The notes: generated by a model from the sequence alone, not told the origin. A stretch of 64,000 nucleotides of DNA from Bradyrhizobium sp. CCBAU 53421 (GCF_015291625.1 NZ_CP030047.1:5270001-5334000); one strand, 5' to 3'. Shown: positions 50,612 through 59,579, counted from the first letter of the stretch. A program made the numbers and translations.

Positions 50612-52108
50612 TTAGCCAACCGAACCTTCAAGGCTGATCGAGATCAGCTTTTGCGCTTCCACCGCGAACTCCATCGGCAGTTGCTGCAGCACGTCCTTCA
50701 CGAAGCCGTTGACGACGAGGCCGACGGCTTCCTCCTGCGAGAGCCCGCGCTGGACGCAGTAGAACAGCACGTCCTCGGAAATCTTCGACGTCGTCGCTTC
50801 GTGCTCGAACGTCGCCGAGGAATTCTTGGCCTCGACATAGGGCACGGTGTGCGCGCCGCATTTGTCGCCGATCAGGAGCGAGTCGCAGGCGGTGTAGTTG
50901 CGCGCGCCGGTCGCCTTGCGATGCGCGCTGACGAGGCCGCGATAGGTGTTCTGCGACTTGCCGGCGGCGATGCCCTTGGAGATGATCCGGCTCGACGTGT
51001 TCTTGCCGAGGTGGATCATCTTGGTGCCGCTATCGACCTGCTGGAAGCCGTTCGAGATCGCGATCGAGTAGAACTCGCCGCTCGAATTGTCGCCGCGCAG
51101 GATGCAGCTCGGATATTTCCAGGTGATCGCCGAACCGGTCTCGACCTGGGTCCAGGAGATCTTGGAATTCTTGCCGCGGCAGTCGCCACGCTTGGTGACG
51201 AAATTGTAGATACCGCCCTTGCCCTCGGAATTGCCGGGGTACCAGTTCTGCACCGTCGAATACTTGATCTCGGCGTCGTCGAGCGTGACGAGCTCGACCA
51301 CGGCGGCGTGCAGCTGGTTCTCGTCGCGCTGCGGCGCAGTGCAGCCTTCGAGATAGGAGACGTAGGAGCCCTTGTCGGCGATGATCAGCGTGCGCTCGAA
51401 CTGGCCGGTGTTGCGCTCGTTGATGCGGAAATAGGTCGACAGCTCCATCGGGCAGCGCACGCCCGGCGGCACGTAGACGAACGAGCCGTCGGAGAACACC
51501 GCCGAGTTCAGCGTCGCGAAGTAGTTGTCCGAGGTCGGCACCACGGTGCCGAGATATTTCTGCACCAGCTCGGGGTGCTCGCGGATCGCCTCCGAGATCG
51601 GCATGAAGATCACGCCGGCCGCCTTCAGCTCCTTCTGGAAGGTGGTGGCGACCGAGACCGAATCGAACACGGCGTCGACCGCGATCTTGCGATTGGCCGA
51701 CGGCGGCCCGCCAGGCGGCGGCTCGACGCCCTCGAGGATCGCGACCTCGCGCAAGGGAATGCCGAGCTTCTCGTAGGTCTTGAGGATTTCAGGATCGATC
51801 TCGTCGATCGAGGACAGCGTCTTCTTCGGCTTCGGCGCCGCGTAGTAGTAGATGTCCTGGTAGTCGATCTTCGGATAGTCGACGCGCGCCCAGGTCGGCT
51901 CGGTCATGGTCAGCCAGCGGCGATACGCCTCCAGGCGCCATTCCAGCATCCAGGCCGGTTCATTCTTCTTTGCCGAGATGAAGCGGACGGTGTCTTCCGA
52001 CAGCCCCTTCGGGGCCTTGTCGGACTCGATCTGCGTCTCAAACCCATATCGATACTGGTCGACGTCGATGCGCCGGACGCGCTCGACCGTCTCTTGTACA
52101 GCAGGCAT
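50612..52108 (-). CDS. sufB: Fe-S cluster assembly protein SufB
   Basis: A 498-residue scaffold subunit on which the cluster is built. Family signatures are [43 protein letters not shown], the invariant KNWYPG-like [22 protein letters not shown], and the C-terminal [27 protein letters not shown]. The putative cluster/sulfur ligand Cys in EGCTAP is present. It follows the cysteine desulfurase gene by 95 bp and precedes sufC by 59 bp. Confidence 0.96.
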   Translation of the reverse strand: MPAVQETVERVRRIDVDQYRYGFETQIESDKAPKGLSEDTVRFISAKKNEPAWMLEWRLEAYRRWLTMTEPTWARVDYPKIDYQDIYYYAAPKPKKTLSSIDEIDPEILKTYEKLGIPLREVAILEGVEPPPGGPPSANRKIAVDAVFDSVSVATTFQKELKAAGVIFMPISEAIREHPELVQKYLGTVVPTSDNYFATLNSAVFSDGSFVYVPPGVRCPMELSTYFRINERNTGQFERTLIIADKGSYVSYLEGCTAPQRDENQLHAAVVELVTLDDAEIKYSTVQNWYPGNSEGKGGIYNFVTKRGDCRGKNSKISWTQVETGSAITWKYPSCILRGDNSSGEFYSIAISNGFQQVDSGTKMIHLGKNTSSRIISKGIAAGKSQNTYRGLVSAHRKATGARNYTACDSLLIGDKCGAHTVPYVEAKNSSATFEHEATTSKISEDVLFYCVQRGLSQEEAVGLVVNGFVKDVLQQLPMEFAVEAQKLISISLEGSVG

Positions 52109-52193
52109 TCAATCCTCCGCTCGCGGTTTCAAGGACCGCGGTGGATCTCAAGTTCCGAAAATCTCTTAGCGATGCTTTGAAGACGAAATCCGC

Positions 52194-52207
52194 TTAGAAC
52201 AGTTCAA
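52194..52207. promoter_or_regulatory. Candidate palindromic site upstream of sufB
   Basis: TTAGAACAGTTCAA contains the 9-bp palindrome GAACAGTTC and overlaps the stop of the desulfurase gene, about 90 bp upstream of sufB. It loosely resembles rhizobial iron-control elements but matches imperfectly; it may be chance. Confidence 0.25.
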
Positions 52208-53361
52208 GCTGTGTTTCGTCGTTCCCCCTTAACTAAGGTATCGGCGAGCTTTCGCCAAGCCTTGAGGGTCAAATCCACGTCTGTCTCCGTGGTAGACCAG
52301 CCAAGACTGAGCCGCACCGCTCCCTGGGACACCTCCGAGCGGTATCCCATTGCCTCCAGCACGTGGGATGGCTGGACCTTGCCCGACGAACAGGCGGAAC
52401 CGGAGGAGACCGCGATTCCCCCAAGGTCGAACCCGATGACCGCCGTTTCCGCCTTCATACCGGGCGCAGTGAACAGAACGGTATTTGGTAACCTCTTAAC
52501 GTCATCGGAGAACACCTGCACGCCCGGCGTCTGCCGCAACCCGTGCTCGAGCCGGTCCCGCAGCCCCCTGACGCGGGCGGCGTCGGCCCTCAGGGCCGCC
52601 ATTGCGGCGTTCGTCGCCGCACCAAAGCCTGCGATCCCCGCGACGTTCTCGGTCCCTGCCCGCCGCCCGAGCTCCTGCCCGCCGCCGCGCAAGAATGGCT
52701 CCAGTCCCTCGATGCCTTCAGCGAGCATCAGCGCGCCTGCGCCCTTCGGTCCGCCGATCTTGTGCGCCGACAGCGTCACGAGGTCGGCTCCCGTCGAGGC
52801 GAGATCGAACGGGACCTTGCCGAACGCCTGGATCGCATCGACATGCAGCAGGCCGCCGGCCGCGTGGACGATCGCGGCGACATCGGCCACCGGCTGGATC
52901 GCACCGGTCTCGTTATTCGCCAGCATCACCGAGACCAGAGCGGGCGGACCGTCCGCCAGCAGCGCGCGCAGATGATCGAGATCGATCACCCCGGCGCGCG
53001 AGACATTGATTGCGGAGATCGCCTCGCGCGCAAACCGTCCGCCCACGAGAACCGACGCATGCTCGATCGCGGACACGAGCAGCCGACCGACCGGCTCGCT
53101 CGCTGCGCGGTGCAATCCCGGCGTCAATGCGAGCGCATTGGCTTCGGTCCCGCCGGAGAGAAACACGACGTCCTGCGGCCGGCCGCCGACCGCCTTCGCC
53201 ACCGCATTGCGGGCATCCTCGACCAGCCGGCGCGCGCGGCGTCCCTCGCTGTGCACCGAGGAGGGGTTGCCGCTCAACTCCCATGCAGCCGTCATCGCCG
53301 CCTTCGCCTCCTGGCGAAGCGGCGTGGTGGCATTCCAGTCCAGATAGACGCGATCGGCCAT
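52204..53361 (-). CDS. NifS/IscS-like cysteine desulfurase opening the suf operon
   Basis: A 385-residue PLP enzyme of group I type. PLP-lysine K201 is in SAHKIGGPKG, and the catalytic cysteine C324 lies in the long mobile loop SSGSACSSGKVQPSHV. It shares only general fold with SufS downstream. Rhizobial suf operons commonly begin with such a gene; it may supply sulfur alternatively or to other pathways (tRNA thiolation). The ATG at 53361 gives the standard start YLDWNATTP. sufB follows after 95 bp. Confidence 0.92.
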   Translation of the reverse strand: MADRVYLDWNATTPLRQEAKAAMTAAWELSGNPSSVHSEGRRARRLVEDARNAVAKAVGGRPQDVVFLSGGTEANALALTPGLHRAASEPVGRLLVSAIEHASVLVGGRFAREAISAINVSRAGVIDLDHLRALLADGPPALVSVMLANNETGAIQPVADVAAIVHAAGGLLHVDAIQAFGKVPFDLASTGADLVTLSAHKIGGPKGAGALMLAEGIEGLEPFLRGGGQELGRRAGTENVAGIAGFGAATNAAMAALRADAARVRGLRDRLEHGLRQTPGVQVFSDDVKRLPNTVLFTAPGMKAETAVIGFDLGGIAVSSGSACSSGKVQPSHVLEAMGYRSEVSQGAVRLSLGWSTTETDVDLTLKAWRKLADTLVKGERRNTA

Positions 53362-53822
53362 CGAGCTTGTCCGCGGCAACCACCGTGGTTGCGGCCTTCC
53401 ACTGCGACATAACGACAGTCGGGCAGCGAGGCCAGATCAGAGTCAGCGGCGCGCGAGATTTTTCACGCGCACGGAAACCTCGCCCGTCTTGCCAGGCAAG
53501 ACATCCGTTCGCGCCGCGCGCGATAGCAATATGACAAAGCAAAACTTCAGGTAGTTAGCGAACTATTCCGCGCGTTGATCCGGATCGCCGCCAATGCGCC
53601 GGCTGTGAGCGCGCCAGGAAGCGGATTCGCCTCTGCCAAGCGGCACAATTTCCTTGATTTTTGCCCCTTGCGTCATGCTAGAAGGCCCTCCAGCGTGCCG
53701 CCCGGCGGCGCCTGCGCCCGATTTCATCATGAGCCGCTCTGCTCGCGCCCGTCGCCGAAGATGGCTCCAACCGGTTGATTGATCGACGTCAATCAAGGGA
53801 ACGCGTCAATCAAGGGAACACA
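53362..53822. other. Divergent intergenic region, suf operon / alpha-beta hydrolase
   Basis: About 460 bp between the divergent desulfurase and hydrolase genes. It holds no gene I can support. Features seen: an AT-rich patch around 53641-53665 with TTGATT...GCTAGA at 17-bp spacing, a candidate promoter for the hydrolase, and the tandem duplicated Shine-Dalgarno region at its end. No convincing iron-regulator box was found in it. Confidence 0.45.
53788..53821 (+). repeat. Tandem 17-bp repeat duplicating the Shine-Dalgarno
   Basis: GTCAATCAAGGGAACGC (53788-53804) and GTCAATCAAGGGAACAC (53805-53821) lie head to tail, one mismatch apart, directly before the hydrolase ATG at 53823. Each carries AAGGGA, so the ribosome-binding site is doubled. 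Confidence 0.85.
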
Positions 53823-54470
53823 ATGCCTGAAGTCATTTTCACCGGCCCTGCTGGCCGTCTAGAAGGCCGCTACCATCCGGCCAAGCAGAAGAACGCGCCG
53901 ATTGCGATGATCCTGCATCCGCATCCGCAGTTCCACGGCACGATGAATCACCAGATCGTCTATCAGTGCTACTACGCGTTCGCGCATCGCGGCTTCTCGG
54001 TGCTGCGCTTCAACTTCCGTGGCGTCGGCCGCAGCCAGGGCTCGTTCGATCACGGCACCGGCGAATTGTCCGATGCCGCGAGCGCGCTCGACTGGGCGCA
54101 GGCGATCAATCCGGAGGCGCGTGCCTGCTGGGTCGCCGGCTTCTCGTTCGGCGCATGGATCGGCATGCAGCTCCTGATGCGCCGGCCGGAGGTCGAGGGC
54201 TTCATCTCGATCGCGCCGCCCGCCAATCTCTACGACTTCTCGTTCCTCGCGCCCTGCCCGTCGTCCGGCCTGATCGTGCACGGCGACAAGGATGCCGTGG
54301 TGCCGCCCAAGGACGTCAACACGCTGGTCGAGAAGCTGAAGACGCAGAAGGGCATCGTGATCGACCAGCAGGTCATCCCCGGCGCCAACCATTTCTTCGA
54401 CGGCAAGCTCGAGCCGTTGATGGAAACGGTGACCGGCTATCTCGACATGCGCCTCGCCAACGTGCGCTGA
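53823..54470 (+). CDS. Alpha/beta hydrolase
   Basis: A 215-residue single-domain alpha/beta hydrolase. The nucleophile elbow is GFSFGAW (GxSxG), the acid lies in VHGDKDAVVPPKDV, and the His is in PGANHFFDGKL. The early HPHPQFHGTMNHQIVY and FNFRGVGRSQGSFDHG are typical of a widespread bacterial family of probable esterases with unknown substrate. The Shine-Dalgarno is duplicated immediately upstream. Confidence 0.88.
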   Translation: MPEVIFTGPAGRLEGRYHPAKQKNAPIAMILHPHPQFHGTMNHQIVYQCYYAFAHRGFSVLRFNFRGVGRSQGSFDHGTGELSDAASALDWAQAINPEARACWVAGFSFGAWIGMQLLMRRPEVEGFISIAPPANLYDFSFLAPCPSSGLIVHGDKDAVVPPKDVNTLVEKLKTQKGIVIDQQVIPGANHFFDGKLEPLMETVTGYLDMRLANVR

Positions 54471-54484
54471 GCGACACCGCTCTT

Positions 54485-54570
54485 GTAGCCCGGATGGAGC
54501 GCAGCGAAATCCGGGACCATCCTCACCGCGGATAAGAGACCCGGATTGCGCTTCGCTCCATCCGGGCTAC
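54485..54570. repeat. Dispersed palindromic repeat, family C
   Basis: An 86-bp element with near-perfect arms: GTAGCCCGGATGGAGCGCAG at the left and its complement with CGCTTCGCTCCATCC...GGGCTAC at the right. It lies between convergent genes (hydrolase and SMR exporter). The sequence type (GTAGCCCGGATG) is common in bradyrhizobia. Confidence 0.8.
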
Positions 54571-54579
54571 GGCACCGAC

Positions 54580-54909
54580 CTACTCCGGCGCGAATTTCAG
54601 CGCGGCGATGCCGACCAAGACCAGCGCGATCCCCGCCACCTTCATCGGGTTCAGCGCTTCGCTGAACAGCAGCACGCCCATGGTCAGCGTGCCGACCGCG
54701 CCGATGCCGGTCCACACCGTGTAGGCGACGCCGATGCCGAGCACCTGCAGCGCGCGCCCGAGCAGGAATACGAACGCGGCGAGCAGCGCCAGCGAGACCA
54801 GCGTCCAGCCGAGCCGCGTATAGCCTTCGGCATATTTCATCGAGATCGCCCAGCCGACGTCGAGCAGACCGGCGACGACCAGCGCGATCCAGGCAATGGA
54901 ATGCGACAT
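54580..54909 (-). CDS. SMR-family multidrug/guanidinium-type exporter with E-to-D substitution
   Basis: A 109-residue protein with four transmembrane helices of the small multidrug resistance family, closest in pattern to SugE/Gdx (TVWTGIGAVGTLTMGVLLFSE, NPMKVAGIALVLVGI). It works as an antiparallel dimer exchanging cations for protons. The membrane-embedded carboxylate that binds protons and substrate is normally Glu in helix 1 (GLLEV); here it is Asp17 (AGLLDVGWA). The codon is GAC. It starts 3 bp after the GST stop, so they are cotranscribed. Confidence 0.88.
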   Translation of the reverse strand: MSHSIAWIALVVAGLLDVGWAISMKYAEGYTRLGWTLVSLALLAAFVFLLGRALQVLGIGVAYTVWTGIGAVGTLTMGVLLFSEALNPMKVAGIALVLVGIAALKFAPE

Positions 54910-54912
54910 GGC

Positions 54913-55590
54913 TTACGCGGCAAGCTTCAGCATATGCGCGCGGTGACCGACCAGGAACGCGTGCAACAGCGCGGGATAGTCAGGCGAGACGGCACTGCGC
55001 ACGCTCGGCCGCTGCGCCAGCGCGCTGCGCCAGGCGCGAAGCTTTGGCGTGTGGGTGAAGACGGAAAGATCGGTCAGCTGGTCGAACAGATCGAAATAGC
55101 GGAAGACCGGAGCGAACACCGCATCCACCAGGCTGAACCGCTCGCCGGCGAAGAACGGACCCGCGCCGAGCGCCGCCTCGACGCGCGCGAATTTCGCGGC
55201 GACCGCCTGCCGCTTGCTCTCGAAGGTCGCGGCATCGGTCGCGGTCTCCAGCCCCCAGAGGTCGCCGAGAATCGCCGAGCCGAACTCCATCCAGGCGCGA
55301 TGCTCGGCGCGGGTCAGCGCATCCTGCGGATGCAGTTTCGCGCCGCCTTGCGTCTCCTCGATGTACTCGCAGATCACGTTGCTCTCGAACAGCGCGACCT
55401 CCTTGCCGTCGTCGCCGGTCACGACCAGCACCGGCACCTTGCCGAGCGGCGAGATCTTCAGGAACCAGTCCGGCTTGTTGGCGAGATCGATGTCGATCCG
55501 CTCGAACGGCACGCCCTTCTCGCGCAGCGCGATCACCGCGCGTTGCACATAGGGACAGAGCTTGTGGCTGATCAGCTTCAGGGCGGCCAT
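54913..55590 (-). CDS. Glutathione S-transferase family protein
   Basis: A 225-residue GST. The N-terminal thioredoxin-like domain shows LKLISHKLCPYVQRAVIALREKGVPFE, with a CPYV active-site region as in omega/stringent-starvation-like GSTs, followed by the cis-Pro loop KVPVL and ESNVICEYIEE. The C-terminal helical domain ends PALLHAFLVG. The ATG at 55590 has GAGG 6 nt upstream. It forms an operon with the SMR exporter; a detoxification role is suggested by the pairing. Two ATGCA-N2-TGCAT inverted repeats lie in its promoter region. Confidence 0.9.
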   Translation of the reverse strand: MAALKLISHKLCPYVQRAVIALREKGVPFERIDIDLANKPDWFLKISPLGKVPVLVVTGDDGKEVALFESNVICEYIEETQGGAKLHPQDALTRAEHRAWMEFGSAILGDLWGLETATDAATFESKRQAVAAKFARVEAALGAGPFFAGERFSLVDAVFAPVFRYFDLFDQLTDLSVFTHTPKLRAWRSALAQRPSVRSAVSPDYPALLHAFLVGHRAHMLKLAA

Positions 55591-55607
55591 GACGAACCTC
55601 GCGTTCA

Positions 55608-55669
55608 ATGCAACTGCATCCAACTAAATGCAGCGGCATGGAACTGTCAAGGTAGATGCATTTGCATCT
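55608..55669. promoter_or_regulatory. Two inverted repeats (ATGCA-N2-TGCAT) upstream of GST-SMR operon
   Basis: ATGCA-AC-TGCAT at 55608-55619 and AGATGCA-TT-TGCATCT at 55654-55669 share the same core, with centres 48 bp apart (near a multiple of the helical repeat). Both lie within 80 bp upstream of the GST start, where a dimeric regulator could bind and loop. No cognate regulator gene is adjacent. Confidence 0.6.
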
Positions 55670-55672
55670 AAA

Positions 55673-56776
55673 TCACGGTCGCGCGATGATGCCCCCGGTC
55701 ATCGGGATCGGCACCCCCGTGGTGGCGGGATAGCTCAGCGGCAACCCCTTCATGCCGCGCGCGGCGAGGAAGCCGAACGCCTGCGCCTCGATCGCATCCG
55801 CCGCCCAGCCGAGCGCCTCGGCGGGCTCGACGGTCGCCGGCGCCAGGCGCTCGCGCAGCATCCGCAGCATCGTGAGGTTGGAGGCGCCGCCGCCGCAGAT
55901 GATCCAGCTCTTCGGCCGTTTCGGCAGCAGCGGCACCACCCGCGCGATCGCCGCCGCGGTGAAGGCGGTCAAGGTCGCGGCGCCGTCGGCCGGCGCCACG
56001 GCGCCGAGCTTCAGGCCGGCAAAGTCGTTGCGGTCGAGCGATTTCGGCGGCGGAACCGAGAAGAACGGCAGCCTAAGCGCCTGGGTGATCCAGGCTTCGT
56101 CCGGTTTGCCCAGCGCGGCGAACTTGCCGGCGGTGTCGAACGGCTGATGCATCTGGCGGAACATGAAATCGTCGAGCAGCGCGTTGCCGGGCCCGGTGTC
56201 GCAGGCGATCAGCGTGTCGGCGCCGTCGATATAGGTGATGTTGGAGACGCCGCCGATATTGACCACGACGATCGGCCCCTCGCGGTTCAGCGATTGCGCC
56301 AGCGCGCGATGGTAAACCGGCACGAACGGCGCGCCCTGCCCGCCGGCCTCGACGTCGGCGGCGCGGAAATCATGCATCACCGGGATGTGGATCGCCTTGG
56401 CGAGCGCCAGGGCATCACCGATCTGCACCGTCAACCTCCGCTCCGGGCGATGCAGCACGGTCTGGCCATGGAACCCGACGATGTCGATGTCCTGGGCGGA
56501 GATCCGAGTCTGCGCCGTGAAGCTGGCGACCGCCTCGGCGTGGGCCGTCGTGACGGCCTGCTCGGCCTGCCGCAAGATCCCCGGCCGGGCGTCGCGCTGC
56601 GACAGATGAACGGCCTCGGTCAGCGCATGACGCAGCAGGCTGCGCTCGGCGTCGGTATAGGGCCGATAGCCGGTAGGTCCGAAGGCCTTGATCTGGCGGC
56701 CGTCGGTCTCGATCAGTGCCACGTCGACCCCGTCGAGCGAGGTGCCGCTCATCAGACCGAGTGCCGTTAACATCAT
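55673..56776 (-). CDS. anmK: Anhydro-N-acetylmuramic acid kinase
   Basis: Phosphorylates 1,6-anhydro-MurNAc to MurNAc-6-phosphate in peptidoglycan recycling. The 367-residue length is typical. ATPase-fold signatures are LMSGTSLDGVDVALIETDG, VGFHGQTVLHRPE, VVVNIGGVSNITYI, ACDTGPGNALLDD and the later WIICGGGASN. It complements the lytic transglycosylase encoded at 14.8 kb, whose product it recycles. It is divergent from tyrS. Confidence 0.95.
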   Translation of the reverse strand: MMLTALGLMSGTSLDGVDVALIETDGRQIKAFGPTGYRPYTDAERSLLRHALTEAVHLSQRDARPGILRQAEQAVTTAHAEAVASFTAQTRISAQDIDIVGFHGQTVLHRPERRLTVQIGDALALAKAIHIPVMHDFRAADVEAGGQGAPFVPVYHRALAQSLNREGPIVVVNIGGVSNITYIDGADTLIACDTGPGNALLDDFMFRQMHQPFDTAGKFAALGKPDEAWITQALRLPFFSVPPPKSLDRNDFAGLKLGAVAPADGAATLTAFTAAAIARVVPLLPKRPKSWIICGGGASNLTMLRMLRERLAPATVEPAEALGWAADAIEAQAFGFLAARGMKGLPLSYPATTGVPIPMTGGIIARP

Positions 56777-56807
56777 CGTGGAAGCGCCCCAGCCGGGAAC
56801 CCCCGGC

Positions 56808-56834
56808 TTGTCTCAAACAAGTACATCCTATAAT
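56808..56834 (+). promoter_or_regulatory. tyrS promoter
   Basis: -10 TATAAT (56829-56834, consensus) with a -35 TTGTCT (56808-56813) at a short 15-nt spacing. It predicts transcription from about 56841 and a 90-nt leader before tyrS. Confidence 0.5.
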
Positions 56835-56910
56835 GCCACTGCGCGTCCGCCTGCGGCAGCCCACCAAGCATCAAGGTTCCGCAAATAGATGCAAAAACCG
56901 TAAAACAAGA

Positions 56911-56934
56911 ATGATCTGGCTCGCCGACAAATGA
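56911..56934 (+). CDS. Seven-codon upstream ORF overlapping the tyrS start
   Basis: ATG-ATC-TGG-CTC-GCC-GAC-AAA-TGA encodes MIWLADK, and its stop overlaps the tyrS ATG (ATGA). tyrS has no clear Shine-Dalgarno of its own, so translation may depend on coupling to this short ORF. No Tyr codon is present, so it is not a simple tyrosine sensor. Confidence 0.3.
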   Translation: MIWLADK

Positions 56935-58184
56935 CTGCATTTAAATCGGATTTCCTGAACACTCTACAGGAACGCGGCTTCGTCCACCAGTGCTCCGATT
57001 TCGAGGGCCTCGACGCGCTTGCCGCGAAGGGCGAGGCGATCGCCTATGTCGGCTACGACTGCACCGCGCCGTCGCTCCACATCGGCAACTTCCTCACCAT
57101 GATGATGCTGTACTGGCTGCAACAGAGCGGCAACAAGCCGATAACATTGATGGGCGGCGGCACCACGATGGTCGGCGACCCCTCCGGCAAGGACGAGACG
57201 CGCGCGATGCGCACGGTCGCGGAGATCGAAGCCAACAAGGCCTCGATCCGCGGCGTGTTCGCCAAGGTGCTGCGCTATGGCAACGGGCCCTCCGACGCCA
57301 TCATGCTCGACAACGCCGAGTGGCTGACGAAATTGAACTGGATCGAGATGCTGCGCGACATCGGCCGGCACTTCTCGGTCAACCGCATGCTGACGATGGA
57401 CTCGGTGCGGCTCCGGCTCGAGCGCGAGCAGGAGATGAGCTTCATCGAGTTCAACTACATGGTCTGCCAGGCCTACGACTTCGTCGAGCTGTCGCGCCGC
57501 ACCGGCTGCCGGCTGCAGATGGGCGGCTCCGACCAGTGGGGCAACATCGTCAACGGCGTCGATCTCGGCCGCCGCATGGGCACGCCGCAGCTGTTCGCTC
57601 TGACCACGCCGCTGCTGACCACCGCCTCCGGCGACAAGATGGGCAAGACCGCCAAGGGCGCGGTGTGGCTCAACGCCGACCAGTTCTCACCATACGACTT
57701 CTGGCAGTACTGGCGCAACGCCGAGGACGCCGACGTCGTCAAGTTCCTCAAGCTGTTCACCATCCTGCCGATGAGCGAGATCAACAAGCTCGCGGCGCTC
57801 GGTGGCAGCGAGATCAACGAGGCCAAGAAGGTGCTGGCGACCGAAGCGACCGCGCTGCTCCATGGCCGCGATGCGGCCAATGAAGCCGCAGAGACGGCGC
57901 GCCGCACCTTCGAGGAAGGCGCGCTGGCCGAGACCTTGCCGACGGTGGAAATTCCGCGCGGCGAGTTCGAAGCCGGCGTCGGCGTGCTCGCCGCCTTCGT
58001 CAAGGCCGAGCTCGTCGCCTCCAACGGCGAAGCGCGGCGGCAGATCAAGGGCGGCGGCCTGCGTGTCAACGATGCAGCCGTCACCGACGAGAAGATGCTG
58101 CTGACGCCGGCCAATCTCACGCCGGAAGGCGTCGTCAAGTTGTCGCTCGGCAAGAAGCGCCACGTCCTGCTGAAGCCTGCATAG
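56931..58184 (+). CDS. tyrS: Tyrosyl-tRNA synthetase
   Basis: A class I synthetase of 417 residues. HIGH-type motif is HIGNF in [17 protein letters not shown], the tyrosine site YDCTAPS and the KMSKS-type loop is KMGKT in [11 protein letters not shown]. The helical anticodon region and a C-terminal S4 RNA-binding domain (about 350-415, [16 protein letters not shown]) follow. The start at 56931 lacks a Shine-Dalgarno but overlaps a small upstream ORF. A hairpin terminator candidate follows. Confidence 0.96.
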   Translation: MTAFKSDFLNTLQERGFVHQCSDFEGLDALAAKGEAIAYVGYDCTAPSLHIGNFLTMMMLYWLQQSGNKPITLMGGGTTMVGDPSGKDETRAMRTVAEIEANKASIRGVFAKVLRYGNGPSDAIMLDNAEWLTKLNWIEMLRDIGRHFSVNRMLTMDSVRLRLEREQEMSFIEFNYMVCQAYDFVELSRRTGCRLQMGGSDQWGNIVNGVDLGRRMGTPQLFALTTPLLTTASGDKMGKTAKGAVWLNADQFSPYDFWQYWRNAEDADVVKFLKLFTILPMSEINKLAALGGSEINEAKKVLATEATALLHGRDAANEAAETARRTFEEGALAETLPTVEIPRGEFEAGVGVLAAFVKAELVASNGEARRQIKGGGLRVNDAAVTDEKMLLTPANLTPEGVVKLSLGKKRHVLLKPA

Positions 58185-58206
58185 GCGCATTCGGATTTGT
58201 CGGTTG

Positions 58207-58238
58207 CAGGGAGTGCCGAAAGCGCGCTCCCTGCTTTC
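58207..58238 (+). terminator. Probable tyrS terminator
   Basis: CAGGGAG (58207-58213) pairs with CTCCCTG (58227-58233) across a 13-nt loop, followed by CTTTCC. It lies 22 bp after tyrS and just before the MFS transporter start, so it may also act in its 5' UTR. Confidence 0.45.
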
Positions 58239-58241
58239 CAA

Positions 58242-59489
58242 ATGGACCAGATCACGACTCCGAACGACACGCTCGCAACGCCGGCGAAACAGTCGCGCGT
58301 CGCGCTGAACGTGCTCGCGCTCTGCTTCGTGCTGTCGGTGCTCGGGCGCGGCCTCAGCGACAGCTTCACGGTGTTCCTGAAACCGATCTCGGAGAATTTC
58401 GGCTGGGACCGCGCCTCGGTGGTGTCGGTCTATTCGCTGACCTGGCTCGCCAGCGGCTTGACTGCGCCGCTGGTCGGACGGTTGTTCGACCGCTCGGGCC
58501 CGCGCGTGGTCTATGCGCTCGGCCTGTCGCTGCTCGGCTGCGCGTTTCTCATCGCCTCGCGCGCGCAAGCGCTCTGGCAATTCCAGCTCAGCGTCGGCCT
58601 CTGCGTCGGCTTCGGCACCGCGCTGATCGGCAACGTCTCGAATTCGATTCTGCTCGGCCGCTGGTTCGGCCCAAGGCTGCCGACCGCGATGGCCGTGATG
58701 TATTCGGCGACCGGCGCCGGCCTCCTGTTGTTGCTGCCGCTGTCGCAGGTCTTGATCGACCGGATCGGCTGGCGCGAGGCCTATCAGGTGTTCGGCATCG
58801 GTGCGCTTGGCCTGCTCGTGCCGCTTGTCTTCCTGCCGTGGCGGCTGCTCGCCGGCGGATCGCCGCACATCGTCAGGAAGGCGCAAGCCGGACTCGCCGA
58901 AGAAGGCTGGACGTTGCTGGCCGCGATGCGCCACCACGCCTTCTGGGCATTGTTCTCTACCTTCTTCTTCACCGCGGTCGCGATGTATGCGCTGACGGCG
59001 CAGATCGTCGCCTACCTGATCGATGTCGGCTTCCCGCCGCTGCAGGCCGCCACCGCTTGGGGATTCTCCGGCGTCGCGCTGTTCGTCGGCATGCTCGGCG
59101 TGTCGACCCTCGACGGCATCATCGGCCGCCGTCCGAGCGTGCTGTTCAGCTACGGCGTCTCGATCCTCGGCATCGTCCTGCTCTGGCTGTTGCAGTGGTA
59201 TCCGAACTACTGGCTGCTGACCGGCTTCATCATCTGCTTCGGCAGCATGATTGGCTCGCGCGGCCCGCTGATCACCGCGACCGCGCTGAAAATCTTCCGC
59301 GGCGAGCGCGTCGGCACGATCTACGGCAGCATCATGATCGGCAGCGGTCTGGGCTCAGGGCTCGGCTCCTGGGGCGGCGGCCTGATCCATGACTGGACCC
59401 ACAGCTACAATCCGCTGATTGCCTTCGCGCTGGTCAACGTGGTGCTCGGCCTGATCCCGTTCCTGGTGGTGCCGGCGCTGCGGCGCTGA
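58242..59489 (+). CDS. Major facilitator superfamily transporter
   Basis: A 415-residue, 12-helix MFS permease. The loop 2-3 motif PLVGRLFDRSGPRVV (GxLaDrxGrr type) and a second-half GVSTLDGIIGRRPSVLF at the equivalent place are visible. The pattern is close to monocarboxylate/oxalate-type MFS families common in bradyrhizobia, but the substrate is unknown. The ATG at 58242 has a poor ribosome-binding site; an upstream TTG at 58197 is possible. It ends convergent with the secreted protein gene. Confidence 0.88.
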   Translation: MDQITTPNDTLATPAKQSRVALNVLALCFVLSVLGRGLSDSFTVFLKPISENFGWDRASVVSVYSLTWLASGLTAPLVGRLFDRSGPRVVYALGLSLLGCAFLIASRAQALWQFQLSVGLCVGFGTALIGNVSNSILLGRWFGPRLPTAMAVMYSATGAGLLLLLPLSQVLIDRIGWREAYQVFGIGALGLLVPLVFLPWRLLAGGSPHIVRKAQAGLAEEGWTLLAAMRHHAFWALFSTFFFTAVAMYALTAQIVAYLIDVGFPPLQAATAWGFSGVALFVGMLGVSTLDGIIGRRPSVLFSYGVSILGIVLLWLLQWYPNYWLLTGFIICFGSMIGSRGPLITATALKIFRGERVGTIYGSIMIGSGLGSGLGSWGGGLIHDWTHSYNPLIAFALVNVVLGLIPFLVVPALRR

Positions 59490-59527
59490 GCCAAAAAGCG
59501 ATGGCTTGGACCGGATGTTAGTGAACA

Positions 59528-59557
59528 GCCTCTCCCCACAGGTACATGGGGAGAGGC
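59528..59557. terminator. Terminator-like palindrome between MFS and secreted protein genes
   Basis: GCCTCTCCCCA (59528-59538) and TGGGGAGAGGC (59547-59557), a perfect 11-bp stem with an 8-nt loop, between convergent genes. I recognise it as a common bradyrhizobial intergenic hairpin. No T-run follows. Confidence 0.65.
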
Positions 59558-59579
59558 CGAAGGCTGCCACATCGGTCGT

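Noticed and set aside
52109..52207. Iron-control element (Irr/RirA-type) in front of sufB
   Set aside because: Only a 9-bp GAACAGTTC core with mismatched flanks; too weak to call, kept only as a low-confidence site.
56833..56934. A 33-codon leader ORF upstream of tyrS
   Set aside because: Its ATG overlaps the -10 box of the likely promoter, so it would not be transcribed; only the last short in-frame ATG ORF remains possible.
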